Of a stretch of 64,000 nt of DNA, positions 12,001 through 21,276 are shown piece after piece. Made by a program: the position numbers and the translations under genes. Location: the NCBI GenBank assembly GCA_958510825.1, contig OY294048.1, positions 10,619,589 through 10,683,588 of the forward strand. The letters are read 5' to 3'. Each line of letters begins with the position of its first letter. Positions within the stretch are counted from its first letter, which is position 1. This DNA comes from Brachypterus glaber. Taxonomy: Eukaryota > Arthropoda > Insecta > Coleoptera > Kateretidae. The notes beneath the pieces were generated by a model. The model was not told the DNA's origin. It saw only the letters and a list, made by a program, of their open reading frames with translations, and did not search any database.

Positions 12001-12949
12001 ACCCTCAAAATCTTTAGATAGCGCACAAGTGTTTTTCCGATATATTTAATTAAAAAATATATATAAATAATATAGATACAGCCAAAATTTTATATAGTAA
12101 TACTACTACATACATATTCTTTATAAAAAATGTGTACATATTTTTTTATCTCCACTGGTGGGGAGTCTGAGGGGTTTAACGTTGCTCATTTCAAAAGAAA
12201 TATATCATAAAATTGTCTGATACCCTTAACCAGACTGTTTTTCTAAAGGTTGTTTTTAGCGATTTATACAAATTTGACAATAAAAGACCTTTCTGATCCC
12301 TAATTTGCTTCAAACCCACGCGCACAAAAAGTCAAAATATTATTAAAGCTGGTAAAAACTGAAAATAATCTTTTTTTTTGCAAAATTGACAAACGAGCGT
12401 TTAAGAGGTCGTCAATTTTAAAAATAGTAATACTTTTGCAATAAATAGAATGGCCGATTCAATATAGCGTTAATATAAAGTTATGCTTTTACATCGGCCC
12501 AAAATCGGTATCCGGGGGTTTTCGGGGTCAAAGATTACAAATTTTTGGTGAAAATTAAAATATTCAAAATGGCGGTCCAATATGGCAGACGACTTATGCC
12601 ATTTCTGGCCGATTCGAATCGAAATCGGTATCAGGGGGTTTTTGGGGTCGCAATTTTAGAAAAGGCACAGTGTTCGGTACTTTTAACTCTCTCTGTATTT
12701 ATAACAAAAATAATTTATTATTAATGTACTTACCATTTCTAATCTTCTATTGGGTCCATAAAAATACATCGATAATACCACAATAAGTAAAGATAAAATA
12801 GCTACGACGACAAACGCAATAGCCTTTTTCGTTGTTACGAAAACGCCGCCATTTCTGCTGTATTTTAAATTATCATTAAGTGAGTCTGTTAAAAATTCAG
12901 CCCTACTTGAATATGGTGGGATGCCCATATTTAAAGTTTATATGTGGTC
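1..12949 (-). CDS. Aminopeptidase N (M1 family), type II membrane form; 5' half of gene, exons 1-6, 3' part off the window
   Basis: Six exons (12734-12949, 11592-11871, 10100-10391, 2529-2684, 594-899, 1-40) join with GT-AG sites and matching phases into about 423 residues without a stop. Order: cytoplasmic tail 1-35, hydrophobic anchor about 36-57, linker, then the M1 N-terminal domain starting near VPVNYRLWIHP. The family signature ARRAFPCFDEP is in exon 4 and EAMENWGIIYF (residues 399-409, the GAMEN substrate-recognition motif with G changed to E) in exon 5. The family cleaves N-terminal residues from peptides at the cell surface, in insects often in the gut. The HEXXH zinc site should lie left of position 1, so activity cannot be confirmed here. 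M1 aminopeptidases usually run 900-1000 residues, so a little under half is present. Several N-glycosylation sequons (NQT, NFT, NCT, NES) agree with an extracellular domain. Confidence 0.9.
41..593 (-). other. Aminopeptidase N intron 5
   Basis: AT-rich intron. At 480-555 it holds one degenerate copy of a short repeat dispersed in this window (CATTCCAT...ATTCACAGTGGATGG). No exon or RNA gene seen. Confidence 0.6.
594..899 (-). CDS. Aminopeptidase N exon 5 (GAMEN-type motif)
   Basis: Acceptor GTTTTAG precedes 899; donor TTTAG|GTAAAG follows 594. It encodes WVWSHFMPTPPMSTYLVAF, then FGIPYPLPKLDLIAIPNLG and REAMENWGIIYF. MSTYL and Y.LPK.D...P are family landmarks. AMENWG is the exopeptidase motif with its key Glu retained; the usual leading Gly is Glu. 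Confidence 0.92.
900..1938 (-). other. Aminopeptidase N intron 4, left part
   Basis: AT-rich, with homopolymer runs and no conserved coding segment. Around 1095-1180 is a weak match to the short dispersed repeat seen at 8349 and 23000. Nothing else recognised. Confidence 0.5.
1939..2507. repeat. 284-bp direct tandem duplication in intron 4
   Basis: Two head-to-tail copies (1939-2222 and 2223-2507) start CATTTTAATCCAAAGGGG and remain nearly identical, with small indels. The second copy ends about 20 bases from exon 4 on the minus strand, so the duplication sits at the donor side of intron 4. Confidence 0.85.
2529..2684 (-). CDS. Aminopeptidase N exon 4 (FPCFDEP signature)
   Basis: A short exon found by reading splice sites. 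Acceptor CTTTTAG precedes 2684 and donor TT|GTAAAT follows 2529. It encodes WLATTHFQSVYARRAFPCFD then EPYFKASFEISL and ending ALSNMPLRDIEF. AR..FPC(F/W)DEP and SNMP are near-invariant in M1 aminopeptidases. One base completes the Lys split with exon 3 and two bases are left for exon 5, so the frame is continuous. Confidence 0.9.
2906..3515. repeat. Foldback repeat (family G) in intron 3
   Basis: The left arm contains CTTAAACTATCTTTAAGCAT and CTCTTAAAATGTGGGCAGGG. The right arm contains CCCTGCCCACATTTCAAGAG and ATGCTAAAAGATAGTTTAAG, the approximate reverse complement. Related, more decayed sequence occurs at 49085-49745, 51160-51690, about 61660-62400 and 3990-4280. The upstream stretch 2790-2880 is a CCGT/CTGT microsatellite. 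Confidence 0.7.
3516..4407. other. Intron 3 of aminopeptidase N: AT-rich DNA with a degenerate family-G fragment
   Basis: Holds a (TA-rich) tract at 3650-3780 and phrases such as TTTTGAACGGGATGAGATAT near 4250, seen in family G elsewhere. No gene seen. Confidence 0.45.
4408..5280. mobile_element. MITE-like element with CAC(G/T)GTAAAAA ends and internal tandem arrays
   Basis: Ends CACGGTAAAAATAAATTACA and ...GCAGTTTTTACAGTG are inverted repeats, flanked on both sides by TA, as for Tc1/mariner-type insertion. The inside holds about four units of a 54-base repeat (ATTACATAGTCC...GCATAGACCGGAACGGTAAA, 4430-4665) and an array of a 10-base unit TTTTACATTC (5100-5185). The smaller element at 58400-58648 has similar ends. 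Confidence 0.7.
5486..5873. mobile_element. MITE family E, copy 1
   Basis: About 390 bp. The left end CGACACTCCCATGCAACAAG and right end TTGTTGCTTGGAGGTATCG are inverted repeats. A second copy is at 23210-23596. No coding capacity. The right end is followed by AT-rich sequence without features to about 6000. Confidence 0.75.
6098..6880. mobile_element. Foldback element packed with two kinds of tandem repeats
   Basis: The outer arms are inverted: GTTAAACTCGAGGGGCTGAC at the left and GTCAGTCCCTCGGTTAAACT at the right. Inside, near both ends, are GGAGGAACTC minisatellite units with CTTTTGTACAAATTTCAGAC. The centre (6375-6710) has four to five units of about 90 bases (GGGCGCCAAGTTTGGTAG...CGTCAGAGACAAAGC). 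Open frames here are repeat-derived and not called as genes. Confidence 0.75.
6881..7654. other. Intron 3: low-complexity DNA with a GGAC microsatellite
   Basis: At 7275-7335 the phrase TTGAGTTATCGTG is followed by repeated GGAC/GACG units. This combination recurs elsewhere in the window. No gene seen. Confidence 0.5.
7662..7815. repeat. Two adjacent hairpins
   Basis: GCCCGTACCCAAGAACACAG pairs with CTGTGTTACTTGGCTACGGGC (7662-7708). CAGTAGCC...CCGCTCTTTCG pairs with CGAAAGAGCGGTG...GGCTACTG-like sequence (7711-7812). Probably a small foldback transposon. Confidence 0.65.
8349..8410 (+). repeat. Short dispersed repeat (ACAAGCCGTGAA type)
   Basis: Reads ACAAGCCGTGAAGATATGCA, then CATTCCATTATATTCACAG and GGTATATTGCATTTTCCC. 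Related copies: 6022-6080, 22989-23065 (reverse), 27248-27312 (reverse), 480-555. Confidence 0.65.
8411..8987. repeat. Tandem array, four units of about 144 bp
   Basis: Units begin TATTGCATCGTACCTAATAC at 8411, 8554, 8699 and 8843 (periods 143-145) and are very similar. Each contains AAAAAGATCTTTTTT and an A-rich end with AAAAAACGAAAAAAA. No coding potential. Confidence 0.9.
9053..9545. mobile_element. Foldback MITE family B, copy 1
   Basis: Starts GCACGACCAAGACTAAAA, ends in a hairpin made of GGACTAAACGTGGCTGTTTT and AAAACATCCAGTTTAGTGCC. Other copies: 41896-43272 (interrupted) and 58984-59525. About 500 bp without coding capacity. Confidence 0.75.
9546..10099. other. Intron 3, right end
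   Basis: A-rich spacer, then the dispersed phrase TTCTTGTATCGTGTC with GACAGACGGAC (9830-9890). No gene seen before exon 3. Confidence 0.45.
10100..10391 (-). CDS. Aminopeptidase N exon 3
   Basis: Acceptor TTCTTCAG ends at 10392; the donor is AAAAA|GTAAGA at 10100. After a Thr/Asn-rich insert the frame reads YRLTITLLYLMEAGHSYSV, IKFSGDILNNLKGLYKTSYV, the M1 strands that precede the WLAATH segment. The paralogous right-hand gene has the equivalent region fused with the next exon. The phase matches exons 2 and 4. Confidence 0.82.
10619..11270. repeat. Three degenerate tandem units of about 230 bp in intron 2
   Basis: GATTTTCTCGAAAACTAAAAGAGA-like phrases recur at about 10649, 10873 and 11118, each followed by a C-rich tract and GGTAT(A/C)TTATRCTTGCTATTTT. 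The left end ACAGGGTGTCCCAACTCTAT resembles a transposon end. Decayed satellite-like structure. Confidence 0.65.
11592..11871 (-). CDS. Aminopeptidase N exon 2 (start of M1 N-terminal domain)
   Basis: Acceptor TTTCAG ends at 11872 and the donor is G|GTAAAA at 11592/11591. It encodes an acidic linker, then HVVPVNYRLWIHPIL, FTFTGHAKILINC and IVLHIDDLMI. These match the family pattern of a strand-rich N-terminal domain (YxLxxxP, F.G.V.I, I.LH...L). The exon leaves one base, completed by exon 3. Confidence 0.85.
11872..12733. other. Aminopeptidase N intron 1
   Basis: AT-rich. At 12470-12670 two copies of AATCGGTATC(C/A)GGGGGTTTT with TGGGGTC occur, the motif also repeated at 26455-26890. No exon seen. 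Confidence 0.5.
12734..12949 (-). CDS. Aminopeptidase N exon 1 (start codon, cytoplasmic tail, membrane anchor)
   Basis: The ATG is at 12928-12926. Residues 1-65 include NGGVFVTTKK followed by about 20 hydrophobic residues (AIAFVVVAILSLLIVVLSMY), a signal anchor with the basic side toward the cytoplasm. The exon ends at 12734 before GTAAGT, at the end of a codon. Bases 12929-12949 are 5' UTR; TTTTTAG just before 12949 looks like a splice acceptor, so an upstream noncoding exon probably exists, which I could not find. Confidence 0.85.
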
Positions 12950-13987
12950 CTAAAAATAGTTGCTCAGTTTTTTGGAAAGTATTAGCCGCTTTTTTTTTCA
13001 AAATTTTTAGGATAGATAAAAGTAATTTTTCCTAAAAGATTTACATTAATCCGACTTTTACCTCAGATTTTTTCTAAATTTCAAAAAGTTTAATCGCCCA
13101 TATTTTTTTTTTGAGTGGATTATTTTCAAAAACAATAGCCATCTTCCGTTCGCAGAACTTGATTTTTCCTAAAAATTTCGAGTCGATCGGATAATTGCTT
13201 CTCGAGTTATCGTGCATACTAAGTGCTAGAATACTATAACACGGTAGTTTAGAATTTTTTAAAATCGCCAATAATAGACCTAGACAAAATAGTCTTGGAT
13301 ACTAATCTGTTTCTTGAAAAAATAAGAAACTTTGAAAATGCCCATCTATCCGTCTGTCTCTCTGTCCGATGTCACGTTTTTTGTAGAGATGATAACTTTC
13401 AGGAAAAGTTCTATGAGAGGAAGTCCCTATTGTTTTTAAAAACAACTTTCCCAAAAACAAAAAAGTTATTGGGGGCTAAACTTTTTAACAAATCGAAAAA
13501 AACCTGAAAATTTTTCTGAAAAAAAAAATGTTATGCTGTATATAAAATATTCTTAGTGCAAAACTCGTAAATAAAAAATTTAATTAATTTTTATGGAAGC
13601 TAAATTTCTCAATAATATATTTAATAAACATTGTCAGATGACCTTTTCGCGAAAAGTGGACGCGTCCAGTGAGATTCACTTAAGTAATATCCAATTAACT
13701 TCATAGATACATTTAATGTACCTTAGATAATATCTATAGGTATATTATACCTAATAATTACAATGCCATTGATATATTATTTTTAATTACACTGCTCTAC
13801 ACTCCAAAAATTTGTCGAGACCATTTTAGTTGATTCTAGAACTTTTTTATTTTTATAAACTGCATATATGTATTGTTAGTACCTATTGCGAACAGGTAGC
13901 GAAGAAGATTTTGTGGGGGGGGGGAGAAGGTCAAAAATTACAACTTTTTTTAGCCTAGAAAAACAACTTTTTTTCTCGAGAAAAGTT
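12950..13987. other. Upstream of the minus-strand aminopeptidase gene: repeats only
   Basis: Two copies of the dispersed 'GAGTTATCGTG + GTCC/CCGT' module (13130-13230 and, in the opposite orientation, 13290-13400) and AT-rich DNA. No convincing promoter. Confidence 0.45.
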
Positions 13988-14850
13988 CCCTGGTAGAAAA
14001 GTACATAAATCTAACTTAACATAACATTAGATTAGTGACATTTTTATGTTTAGTATCAAACGTTATACAAAAACTTTGTAAAATATATAAATCTAACCTT
14101 AAAAACTAACGTTTGACAAAAACGTTATAAAATATATAAATTTAACCTTAAAAACTAACGTTTGACAAAAACGTTATAAAATACATAAATCTAACGTTAG
14201 TTTCCTAACCAAATTTTAACCTTTTTCTAACCTTATTCTAACTTTAAATATTTTTTTAATTTCCATTATTAATACGTAAGCTATAGTATAAAATACTAAT
14301 TTCAGACAGCTATGTGCCTAGGTTTCATAATTATTTATTATTTCTATAATAAATTAAAAAAATATATCCCCCAAAAATCAAAATTATAGTAAGTCTGGCA
14401 ACGCTGTACTAGAATTGAACAAATATTTTAAGATTCTGAATGTATAAATAAATATTAACCAACTAAATAAAAAGTTTTTCTGAGAGGTAAACGTATTTAT
14501 CGAAGTATAACAGCATATTACACGAAAAATATTTAGGGCCACCTAAAAAGATGCTAATTTTATAAAAAAATGTAACAAAATAATGTTTAAAAATATTATG
14601 ACTGCTAAAATATATTAGGATTTATTTATATGAATAAATTTGTCTCCAGCTGCCATTTTATGGTGCAGGTAGAAAGTTTCTAGTTGGCCACGCCCCCTCC
14701 TAAAGTTAGAAATTAAACGTACTTATAACGTATTTCTAACTTTAAAATCTAACGTTAGATTAACGTTTGTAACTAACGTTAGATTCTAACGTTTAAAAGC
14801 GGGACATTTGCACATATTTTATAACGTACTTTTATACAGTTTTCTAACAT
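13988..14850. mobile_element. MITE family D, copy 1 (right end truncated)
   Basis: Starts CCCTGGTAGAAAAGTACATA and carries repeated AACGTTATAAAATATATAAA. It matches the copies at 23716-24638 and 46136-46835, but loses homology near 14850, before the terminal TTTCTACTAGGG present in the others. Confidence 0.75.
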
Positions 14851-16156
14851 TATTTTACTTGTGCTATTTTTTTTTTCACCTTTTCATGAAATATACGACT
14901 TTTGTCTGAATCCCTGCAATACGCTAGTTGTTACTTTGTCTAGTGTTTTGGTGGTTAGACGTTTGGGTTTCTGTAAGTTTTCGCCAAACCAACCAACCAA
15001 CCAACCACCAAAACACACAAACTAAACAAAGCAACACCCGATCGAGTAACCCTGCAATATGTAACTTTTTTTTTGTAAAATATACAACTTTTGTTTTGAA
15101 TCAATGAATTATACAACTTTCCAAGATGGGTGGGGGGACGCTTCCCCCGCCCCCATACCCTATAGCTACGGCCCTGATAACGAATAAAAATTAGTCATAT
15201 CTTCAGTATTTATATTAAATTTTTATCAAAGTATATCGACTAAATGCGAATGCTTTTTTGGCCAAAAATTTTTTTTAGACATTCCTTTTTTTGTTGACTA
15301 GGTAGACCTATGGGCAAAAAATATCATTGGGCGTTATATCTCAAAAACCCGGTCTGATTATGAAAAACGAAAAAAAGTTCCGAAATCAGCGCATCAAATA
15401 TATCAAATCAACTAAAATGCCCCCGGCAGTATACTGCTCTATAGAGCAGTGTTATTAATAATTATAATTTTAACGTGACGTATTAAATAATTTAATAGTT
15501 TAAACCAAGGTTTAAGCATAAAATATATTTCTCATAATTTTTAATATTTCTTTGCAATGTTAATTTTCAATACGTTTTTAAAGTACCTAAAAGTACTTAG
15601 CTCAAATACAGGGTGGTCCATTTATCATAACAATCCTTTCAAGGATGACAATCCTTTTAAGGATATTAAAATATTTTAAAAACTTCTTGATATTAAAAAA
15701 AAGAACTTAACGGGAGCAAAAAATGGTGTACCTATGTTTTTTTAAAATGGAAGGGGGTTGTGTGATACAATCCTTTAAAGAATATTAGATGTTAACTTTT
15801 GGTTGGTCCTTTGAACTTTTTTCTGATCATAAATGATTAGTATTTTCTTTCTACTTTACTAACTACTACCACTTTACATTCTTAAGTTATCGAGTTTATA
15901 AGATTTCCCGGACAGATTGACCGACCGAATGATCGACTTTTTTTTTGATGAAAATCGATTTTTTTTCACATAAAATTTCATGAAACGCAAACACAAGCAA
16001 AATAAAATTGATTTTTTTTCCATATTTTAAAATTTTGAAAATGAGAGCAATAGAGCAATTTATAATCATCGCCTAGACAAAAATGCTTGGATCACCCCCC
16101 CCCCATTTTGCACGCCCCTGGATAAAATTACCAAATAAAAATTACATAAAAGGATA
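14851..16156. other. Intergenic repeats and low complexity
   Basis: Includes a hairpin from GTGTTTTGGTGGTT and AACCAACCACCAAAACAC (14943-15017), a transposon-like end ACAGGGTGGTCCATTTATCA at 15609, and a GACCGACCGA tract at 15915. No gene seen. Confidence 0.45.
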
Positions 16157-16925
16157 CCCAGGTAGCAAAATAACATGACATTCACGTGAAAGCCACGTTA
16201 ATATGTGACATGTGATGTTAAGATTTTAGTCTCATTTAACAAGAATGTAGCATGGTGAGGATGTCCTAAGTCCGCCCCTAATAACATCACACAATGACAT
16301 CCCGAAAATAACGTGTTTGTGACATCATAAATCCACATTCCTGTTATATCTAATATCTTATGGATACCGTTACTGTTACTTTAATATTTAAATAATATCC
16401 TAGGATATTACCTTTTTCTAAATTAAAACCATTAAAAACGCTATAACCCTATAAAAAATCGGATTTAAAATCAATCAGTAATTGAAACAATCACAGATAG
16501 ATTCTAAATACGAAATTGCAGATTAAGCGGAGAATATATTCCTTTAATCCGTGTCCGTGGTCTTGAGAAGCCCAGCATAGCCCCCTATCCATTGGAAATC
16601 GTATAATGTGTATACAATTTCCTTATAATAATTTACTCTATCAACATCATCTTATATCGATTTTTTTGCTTCGAACGTCTGGTGAGAAGCAAAATAACAT
16701 GACATTCACGTGAAAGCCACGTTAATATGTGACATGCGATATATTCACAGCGTTGCTAAATATTTGTTGATAAAAAACATGTTTGTCACGTCACACGTGT
16801 TACGTTGCAAATGTGATGTTAAATACATGTTAGTTTTCAATATTATGTGATGTTATGATTTAGTTTAAAAATACACCCAAAAGTGATGTTAATTTCTTGT
16901 AATATAACATCCCTTGCTACCTGGG
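16157..16925. mobile_element. MITE family C, copy 1
   Basis: 769 bp with inverted ends CCCAGGTAGCAA / TTGCTACCTGGG. The ends extend into subterminal AACATGACATTCACGTGAAA blocks that recur inside near GTGAGAAGCAAAATAACATG. Three more copies: 38771-39735, 40331-41090, 60191-60957. No open frame of note. Confidence 0.88.
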
Positions 16926-17938
16926 AAAATAACTTAGGTTGCCTACTTTTTTCCCGATCTTTAGAGCGTCTGTCGGAAGTAAGGGCCCACGAAGGATGTC
17001 TGGGAATAATGAATGTTGGTTTTTTATAGCATTGTGTAAAACATATATGAAAACCAGCCACAGTAAAATGACGTAAATCTGGGGGCTTTGAGATCTTGGA
17101 CTAAGTCAAATAACGAGGAATTCTTATGTTGAAACTGCAATAAATGCACATGGGCTGTATTAAAGGGTTAAAATGTATAGATAAAATAAGATAAGATTTA
17201 TTTTGGTGATATCACAATAGTATTACACAAGTCAGATAAAAAGAAAAATATATAAATAGTTACAATGCACAAACACAATATTAAAAAAAAATTAAATATA
17301 AAAAAGTTCAATGTTTAAAAAAAAAACAGAAATTAAAATTTTACTGCTGGATAGACCTTTCCCAAAAACTCATCCGTGCTATGATAGGCTTTAGTTAACA
17401 ACAATTCCTTAACCTCTCTTTTAAACTGCTTTAAAGGAAGTTCTTTTAACAAAGAGGGTAAATGGTTATAAAAGAGTATACCATGGTAGTTGGTGCTATT
17501 TCTACTGGAGGCAAGCCGAAGAAACTTCACCCTAAATTTTTTTGAGAACTAGTGTTGTAGTTTTGAAATAAATACAATAACCAATTTTGTTAAGGATGAA
17601 ATTTCTAACAAGTTTTGTATGTATAATTTTTTAATATACCTATATACCAAAATAAGTATAAAAATTCATAATATATGAAACTTATAGAGAATATCAAGAG
17701 CTACGAGTTTGCTAATAAACACGTTTATTCTCCGATGAATAATTTGCCTAAAAAATCGAAAAAAACAATTTTACCTCCATTATGGCTATTTTTGAAAATA
17801 ACTCGATTGCTGATATTATTATAATGAAAAAATTATTTTAACAAAAATTGTTGAGAACTTGCTCCTTAAAAAAATTGGTTGCATTTTTATCGTAAGATAG
17901 CCAGATAACCGCACTCACCCCTAAAATTCAAAATACCC
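16926..17938. other. Intergenic AT-rich DNA
   Basis: 17333-17530 carries a 65-residue minus-strand frame with SRNSTNYHGILFYNHLPSLL, reminiscent of the C-terminal tail of non-LTR retrotransposon proteins and possibly a transposon 3' scrap. Nothing else supported. Confidence 0.4.
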
Positions 17939-18338
17939 ACCCTTGCGACCTTCAACTTACTCTGGAAACACTTTGGAAACAGAGTCAGAGTGAAAACATT
18001 CTGCCGCCAACCTGTTTCCAGAGTGGTTTTGTGCCATTTTGTCAGAGTTGAATCAGAGTGGTTCCAGGCTTGATTCACAGTAGATCCAAAGTGGGTTTGG
18101 ACTTTTTTTTTTTTTTTTTAATCAGAGCGTTTTCAGAGTGTTTTCGTTTGGACTTTTTTTTCAAAAAAAAAAAAAAAGTCCAAACGAAAACACTCTGAAA
18201 ACGCTCTGATTTTACTCTGGGAACGTTATGGATAAAGGATAAATACACTCTGGAAATACTCTGGTAACAGCATGATTACAAAATGTTATTAGAATGTTTC
18301 CAGAGTTTTTTCAGCGTGATTGTAAAGTCGCAAGGGCA
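17939..18338. mobile_element. Foldback element with a perfect internal palindrome
   Basis: Ends CCCTTGCGACCTT and AAAGTCGCAAGGG are inverted repeats. The centre 18121-18210 is a perfect 40-base inverted repeat around a 10-base loop (ATCAGAGCGTTTTCAGAGTG ...). The CTCTGGAAACA motif is repeated throughout. Confidence 0.8.
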
Positions 18339-19033
18339 GTTAAAAACTAACAGGAGTGTTCCGTTACCATCAACTACTACCCTTTAAAATATTAGCCCAT
18401 ATGCATTTATTGCAATTTACATTTATTATTTGACTTGACTAATGTGAGACGTAAAAGTTCGGACGCGCTTTATACATAGACTGTTGAGAACATTACCCTT
18501 TCGTGCAGTCGGGTAAAAAGGGCCCGGCTTGGGCCGCAGTTAATTAAAAGAATTACATTACCTTTACACATAGAATTGTTCCTAAAGTTATTTTTGGGAT
18601 CCTCTAAAAACTGCACTCACAACACTAAATTTATTGAAAGGAATTATGATTGAAAACAATGCAAATCAATTGCATAATATAGTTTTTTAATGATTTAAAC
18701 GTGCGGAAATTTTAAATTCAAATGATGTCTATATAAGCATCTATTGAAGATTTTTTGTGTGGGATTCTAATTAAGAATGTTACCCTTGAATTTGTGCTAT
18801 TACCCAAGGTAGTCATACGTTTCCAATAATACAAATATTTTTCAAACATATAGCTAGACAGATACTGCATAAACTGATTACAACAGGTACAAATACGGTA
18901 CGAGGGGATATTAATGATTTAAATTGATTTATAAATGTGTACTTATGACATAAATTGCCTGGGTAGGCGTCTTTCGATGGCGAAAAATAACTTCGCAAAC
19001 CAAAATTTCTCAAAACCAAATCTTCGCTTGGCC
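18339..19033. other. Intergenic DNA
   Basis: Contains AGACTGTTGAGAACATT...CGTGCAGTCGGGTAA (18477-18515), which recurs at 59803-59842. No gene seen. Confidence 0.4.
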
Positions 19034-20151
19034 ATAAAGCTACGGTTTCCTCCAAAAGTCGCGACCGAGTCGTTGAGACATCTCTAATGCAATCTAGATG
19101 TCCCTGTTTTCCTAGCTGCTCCCGAGTCCTTACTATAGTAGTATACTAACTACCGGTCGTCGTTCGTTTGGTCGCCGGTCGCTTGACCGCTCTGGGAGCA
19201 GACGCACGACTAATTCGTCACGAATTCGACAGTGTGTGAACACGTGTGCGCTGTGACAAGTGTTTATTTTTTCCATTACACAGCTGTGGAATGTACAGCT
19301 GTACAGCAGAGTGAAAATAGTTTGTACTTGTAGGGATGTTAAAAAACGGTTTTTTTTTAATACGTTGTTTTAGAACATTGTTTTAAAACGGTTTTTTTGT
19401 TTTTTATTCGTTTTTTTTAATTTTTTGTACCCAATGCTCAACAAAAAATGTTTTTAATTAATAAGCTGTCTTTTAGTTGTCAAATTAATACAATTCGTAT
19501 ATTTATGCTATTTTGCAGCAGCAGCAGAGTGAAAATAGTTTGTACTTGTAGGGATGTTAAAAAACGGTTTTTTTTTTTAATAAGTTGTTTTAGAACATTG
19601 TTTTAAAACGGTTTTTTTGTTTTTATTCGTTTTTTTTTTAATTTTTTGTACCCAATGCTCAACAAAAAATGTTTTTATTTAATAAGCTGTCTTTTAGTTG
19701 TCAAATTAGTACAATTCGTATATTTATGTTATTTTTTTAAATATTTATAACTTTAATTTGTTTTGACACAGATAAAAGTCAGGTTAGGTTAGGATCTGAT
19801 CGTTAATTTATTGCGTTCTATGTTTTGTGAATATTTTATGATTTTGTTCTATAGTTAATACACTTTAAAGGTCCTGGCTGCCAGTATCTGTGCCTGGTTA
19901 TCCATTGTGCCAGAATCTGGATATCCATTGGTTGTAAATTCAGCAACATTAGAAGGACCGACTTTTTAGAGATATTCATACTGATTGCAAGGCATAAACT
20001 CGCAAACAAAGCAACACCTGTTTATAAAATGGCCACAGAATGGCGACTGGCGAGACCGAGGAAAACACGTAGGGTCGTAACGACCTGGTCGCGGCTACAC
20101 GGTCGCAGTCGTCAGCGACTGCGACTTTTGGAGGAAACCGTAGCTTTAAAC
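19034..20151. mobile_element. Foldback element with internal 216-bp tandem duplication
   Basis: The left end AAAGCTACGGTTTCCTCCAA and right end TTGGAGGAAACCGTAGCTTT are inverted repeats, followed inward by GTCGCGACC-type GC-rich sequence on both sides. Inside, 19304-19519 and 19520-19735 are near-identical direct repeats starting CAGCAGAGTGAAAATAG. No transposase frame. Confidence 0.78.
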
Positions 20152-20726
20152 TTCGCAAACCAAAATGACGCATACTCATAACATCGTGTATCAAAAACTT
20201 CGCATGGTACAAAACTTTGCAAATCTAGACACACACAACAAAATTGCAATATTCATGCATATTATTGTTTTTTTTATTATGTAGGTAGGTACCTAATAAT
20301 AACCAAATTTTAATACTTCAAATGTTTATTTGTTTTTGCAACACAATATTATAAAAGTAAAAAAAAAACAACACACCCAAAAATGTACACTGTAAAATAT
20401 AATCAATTAAATGAAATCAATCAATCTAACTAACTAAACTTAATAATGATTATTTACAAAAAAAAAGAAACTAAAACAATCTGTGGCATAAGCCCCTTAA
20501 ATAAGGGCATATCTACAGGCTCGCATAAGAACGTAATACATAACCCCTGGATATCTAATAGTTATTATGTGCTGTCTGTGAACTCCTTGCTTTAGTATTT
20601 TATCGGCGTTTGCTGTTAGTTGTTTCTCGGTATGTTTGTTTGCGGCATCACAGAAGAAGGGTTGTTTTAACACGTTCTTTTGTTGGTTTCGTTTTTACTT
20701 CATATTTAGCAAAACGGAACATATAT
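20152..20726. other. Intergenic DNA with a solitary repeat end
   Basis: At 20545-20580 GGATATCTAATAGTTATTAT then GTGCTGTCTG equals the right end of the element at 61731-62117. Only the end is present. The rest is AT-rich without features. Confidence 0.5.
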
Positions 20727-20995
20727 GGGAGATTTAGCTCAGCGGTCAATGGCATCGATATAGCCTGACACTGATCTAATGATCGTGAGTTCAAACCTCA
20801 CTGGCGCCGATTGCCTTTTTCAGTTAATTAACAATTGAAATTTGGCGAAGGCGTACTCCCTAGATATATTGGTTCGAAAGTCAATTAAAGCCGGTGGTTC
20901 CCTCTACTACTAGCCCACACAAGTCCTGGACTTAGGGGATGCTTAATTAAGTAGAATAGTACGAGGTTAAAAACAAACATAAACATAAATGGTTC
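20727..20995 (+). mobile_element. tRNA-derived SINE
   Basis: The head resembles a tRNA: A box TAGCTCAGCGGT, B box GAGTTCAAACCTCAC with a perfect five-base T stem. The acceptor stem does not pair, so it is not a working tRNA gene. The unrelated body (to about 20965) contains CCGGTGGTTCCCTCTACTAC and the 3' end is an A-rich tail (AAACAAACATAAACATAAAT). The A and B boxes would be the internal RNA polymerase III promoter. One copy in this window. Confidence 0.78.
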
Positions 20996-21276
20996 AAAAA
21001 TAATATATATAATTAGAGTCCCTCGTATCTTGTGTGCACGTATGCGTATCTTTTGACAAAACAATATTATTTATACTTAAAAGGAAGTTGACCAATTGTT
21101 ATTATAATTATTCTCAATAAATTACCTACCGTTGATAAAATAACACTGTTCAACAATGTTGATGACATTCTCCCAAAAAGCGAAAAAAATCTATTTTTTA
21201 ATTTAAAATTTTTATTTCGATTTTTTTGGAATCTGTTTCAATTATTTTTTTGTAGATATCAAAATCTGTTAAAATA
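20996..21276. other. Intergenic AT-rich DNA
   Basis: No recognisable feature between the SINE and the next foldback element. Confidence 0.4.

Noticed and set aside
17333..17530. 65-residue minus-strand frame as a host gene
   Set aside because: Short, no start context or introns; resembles a retrotransposon C-terminal scrap at best.
20727..20812. Functional tRNA gene
   Set aside because: A and B boxes and T stem are good, but the acceptor stem halves do not pair and a non-tRNA body with an A-rich tail follows, so it is a SINE.
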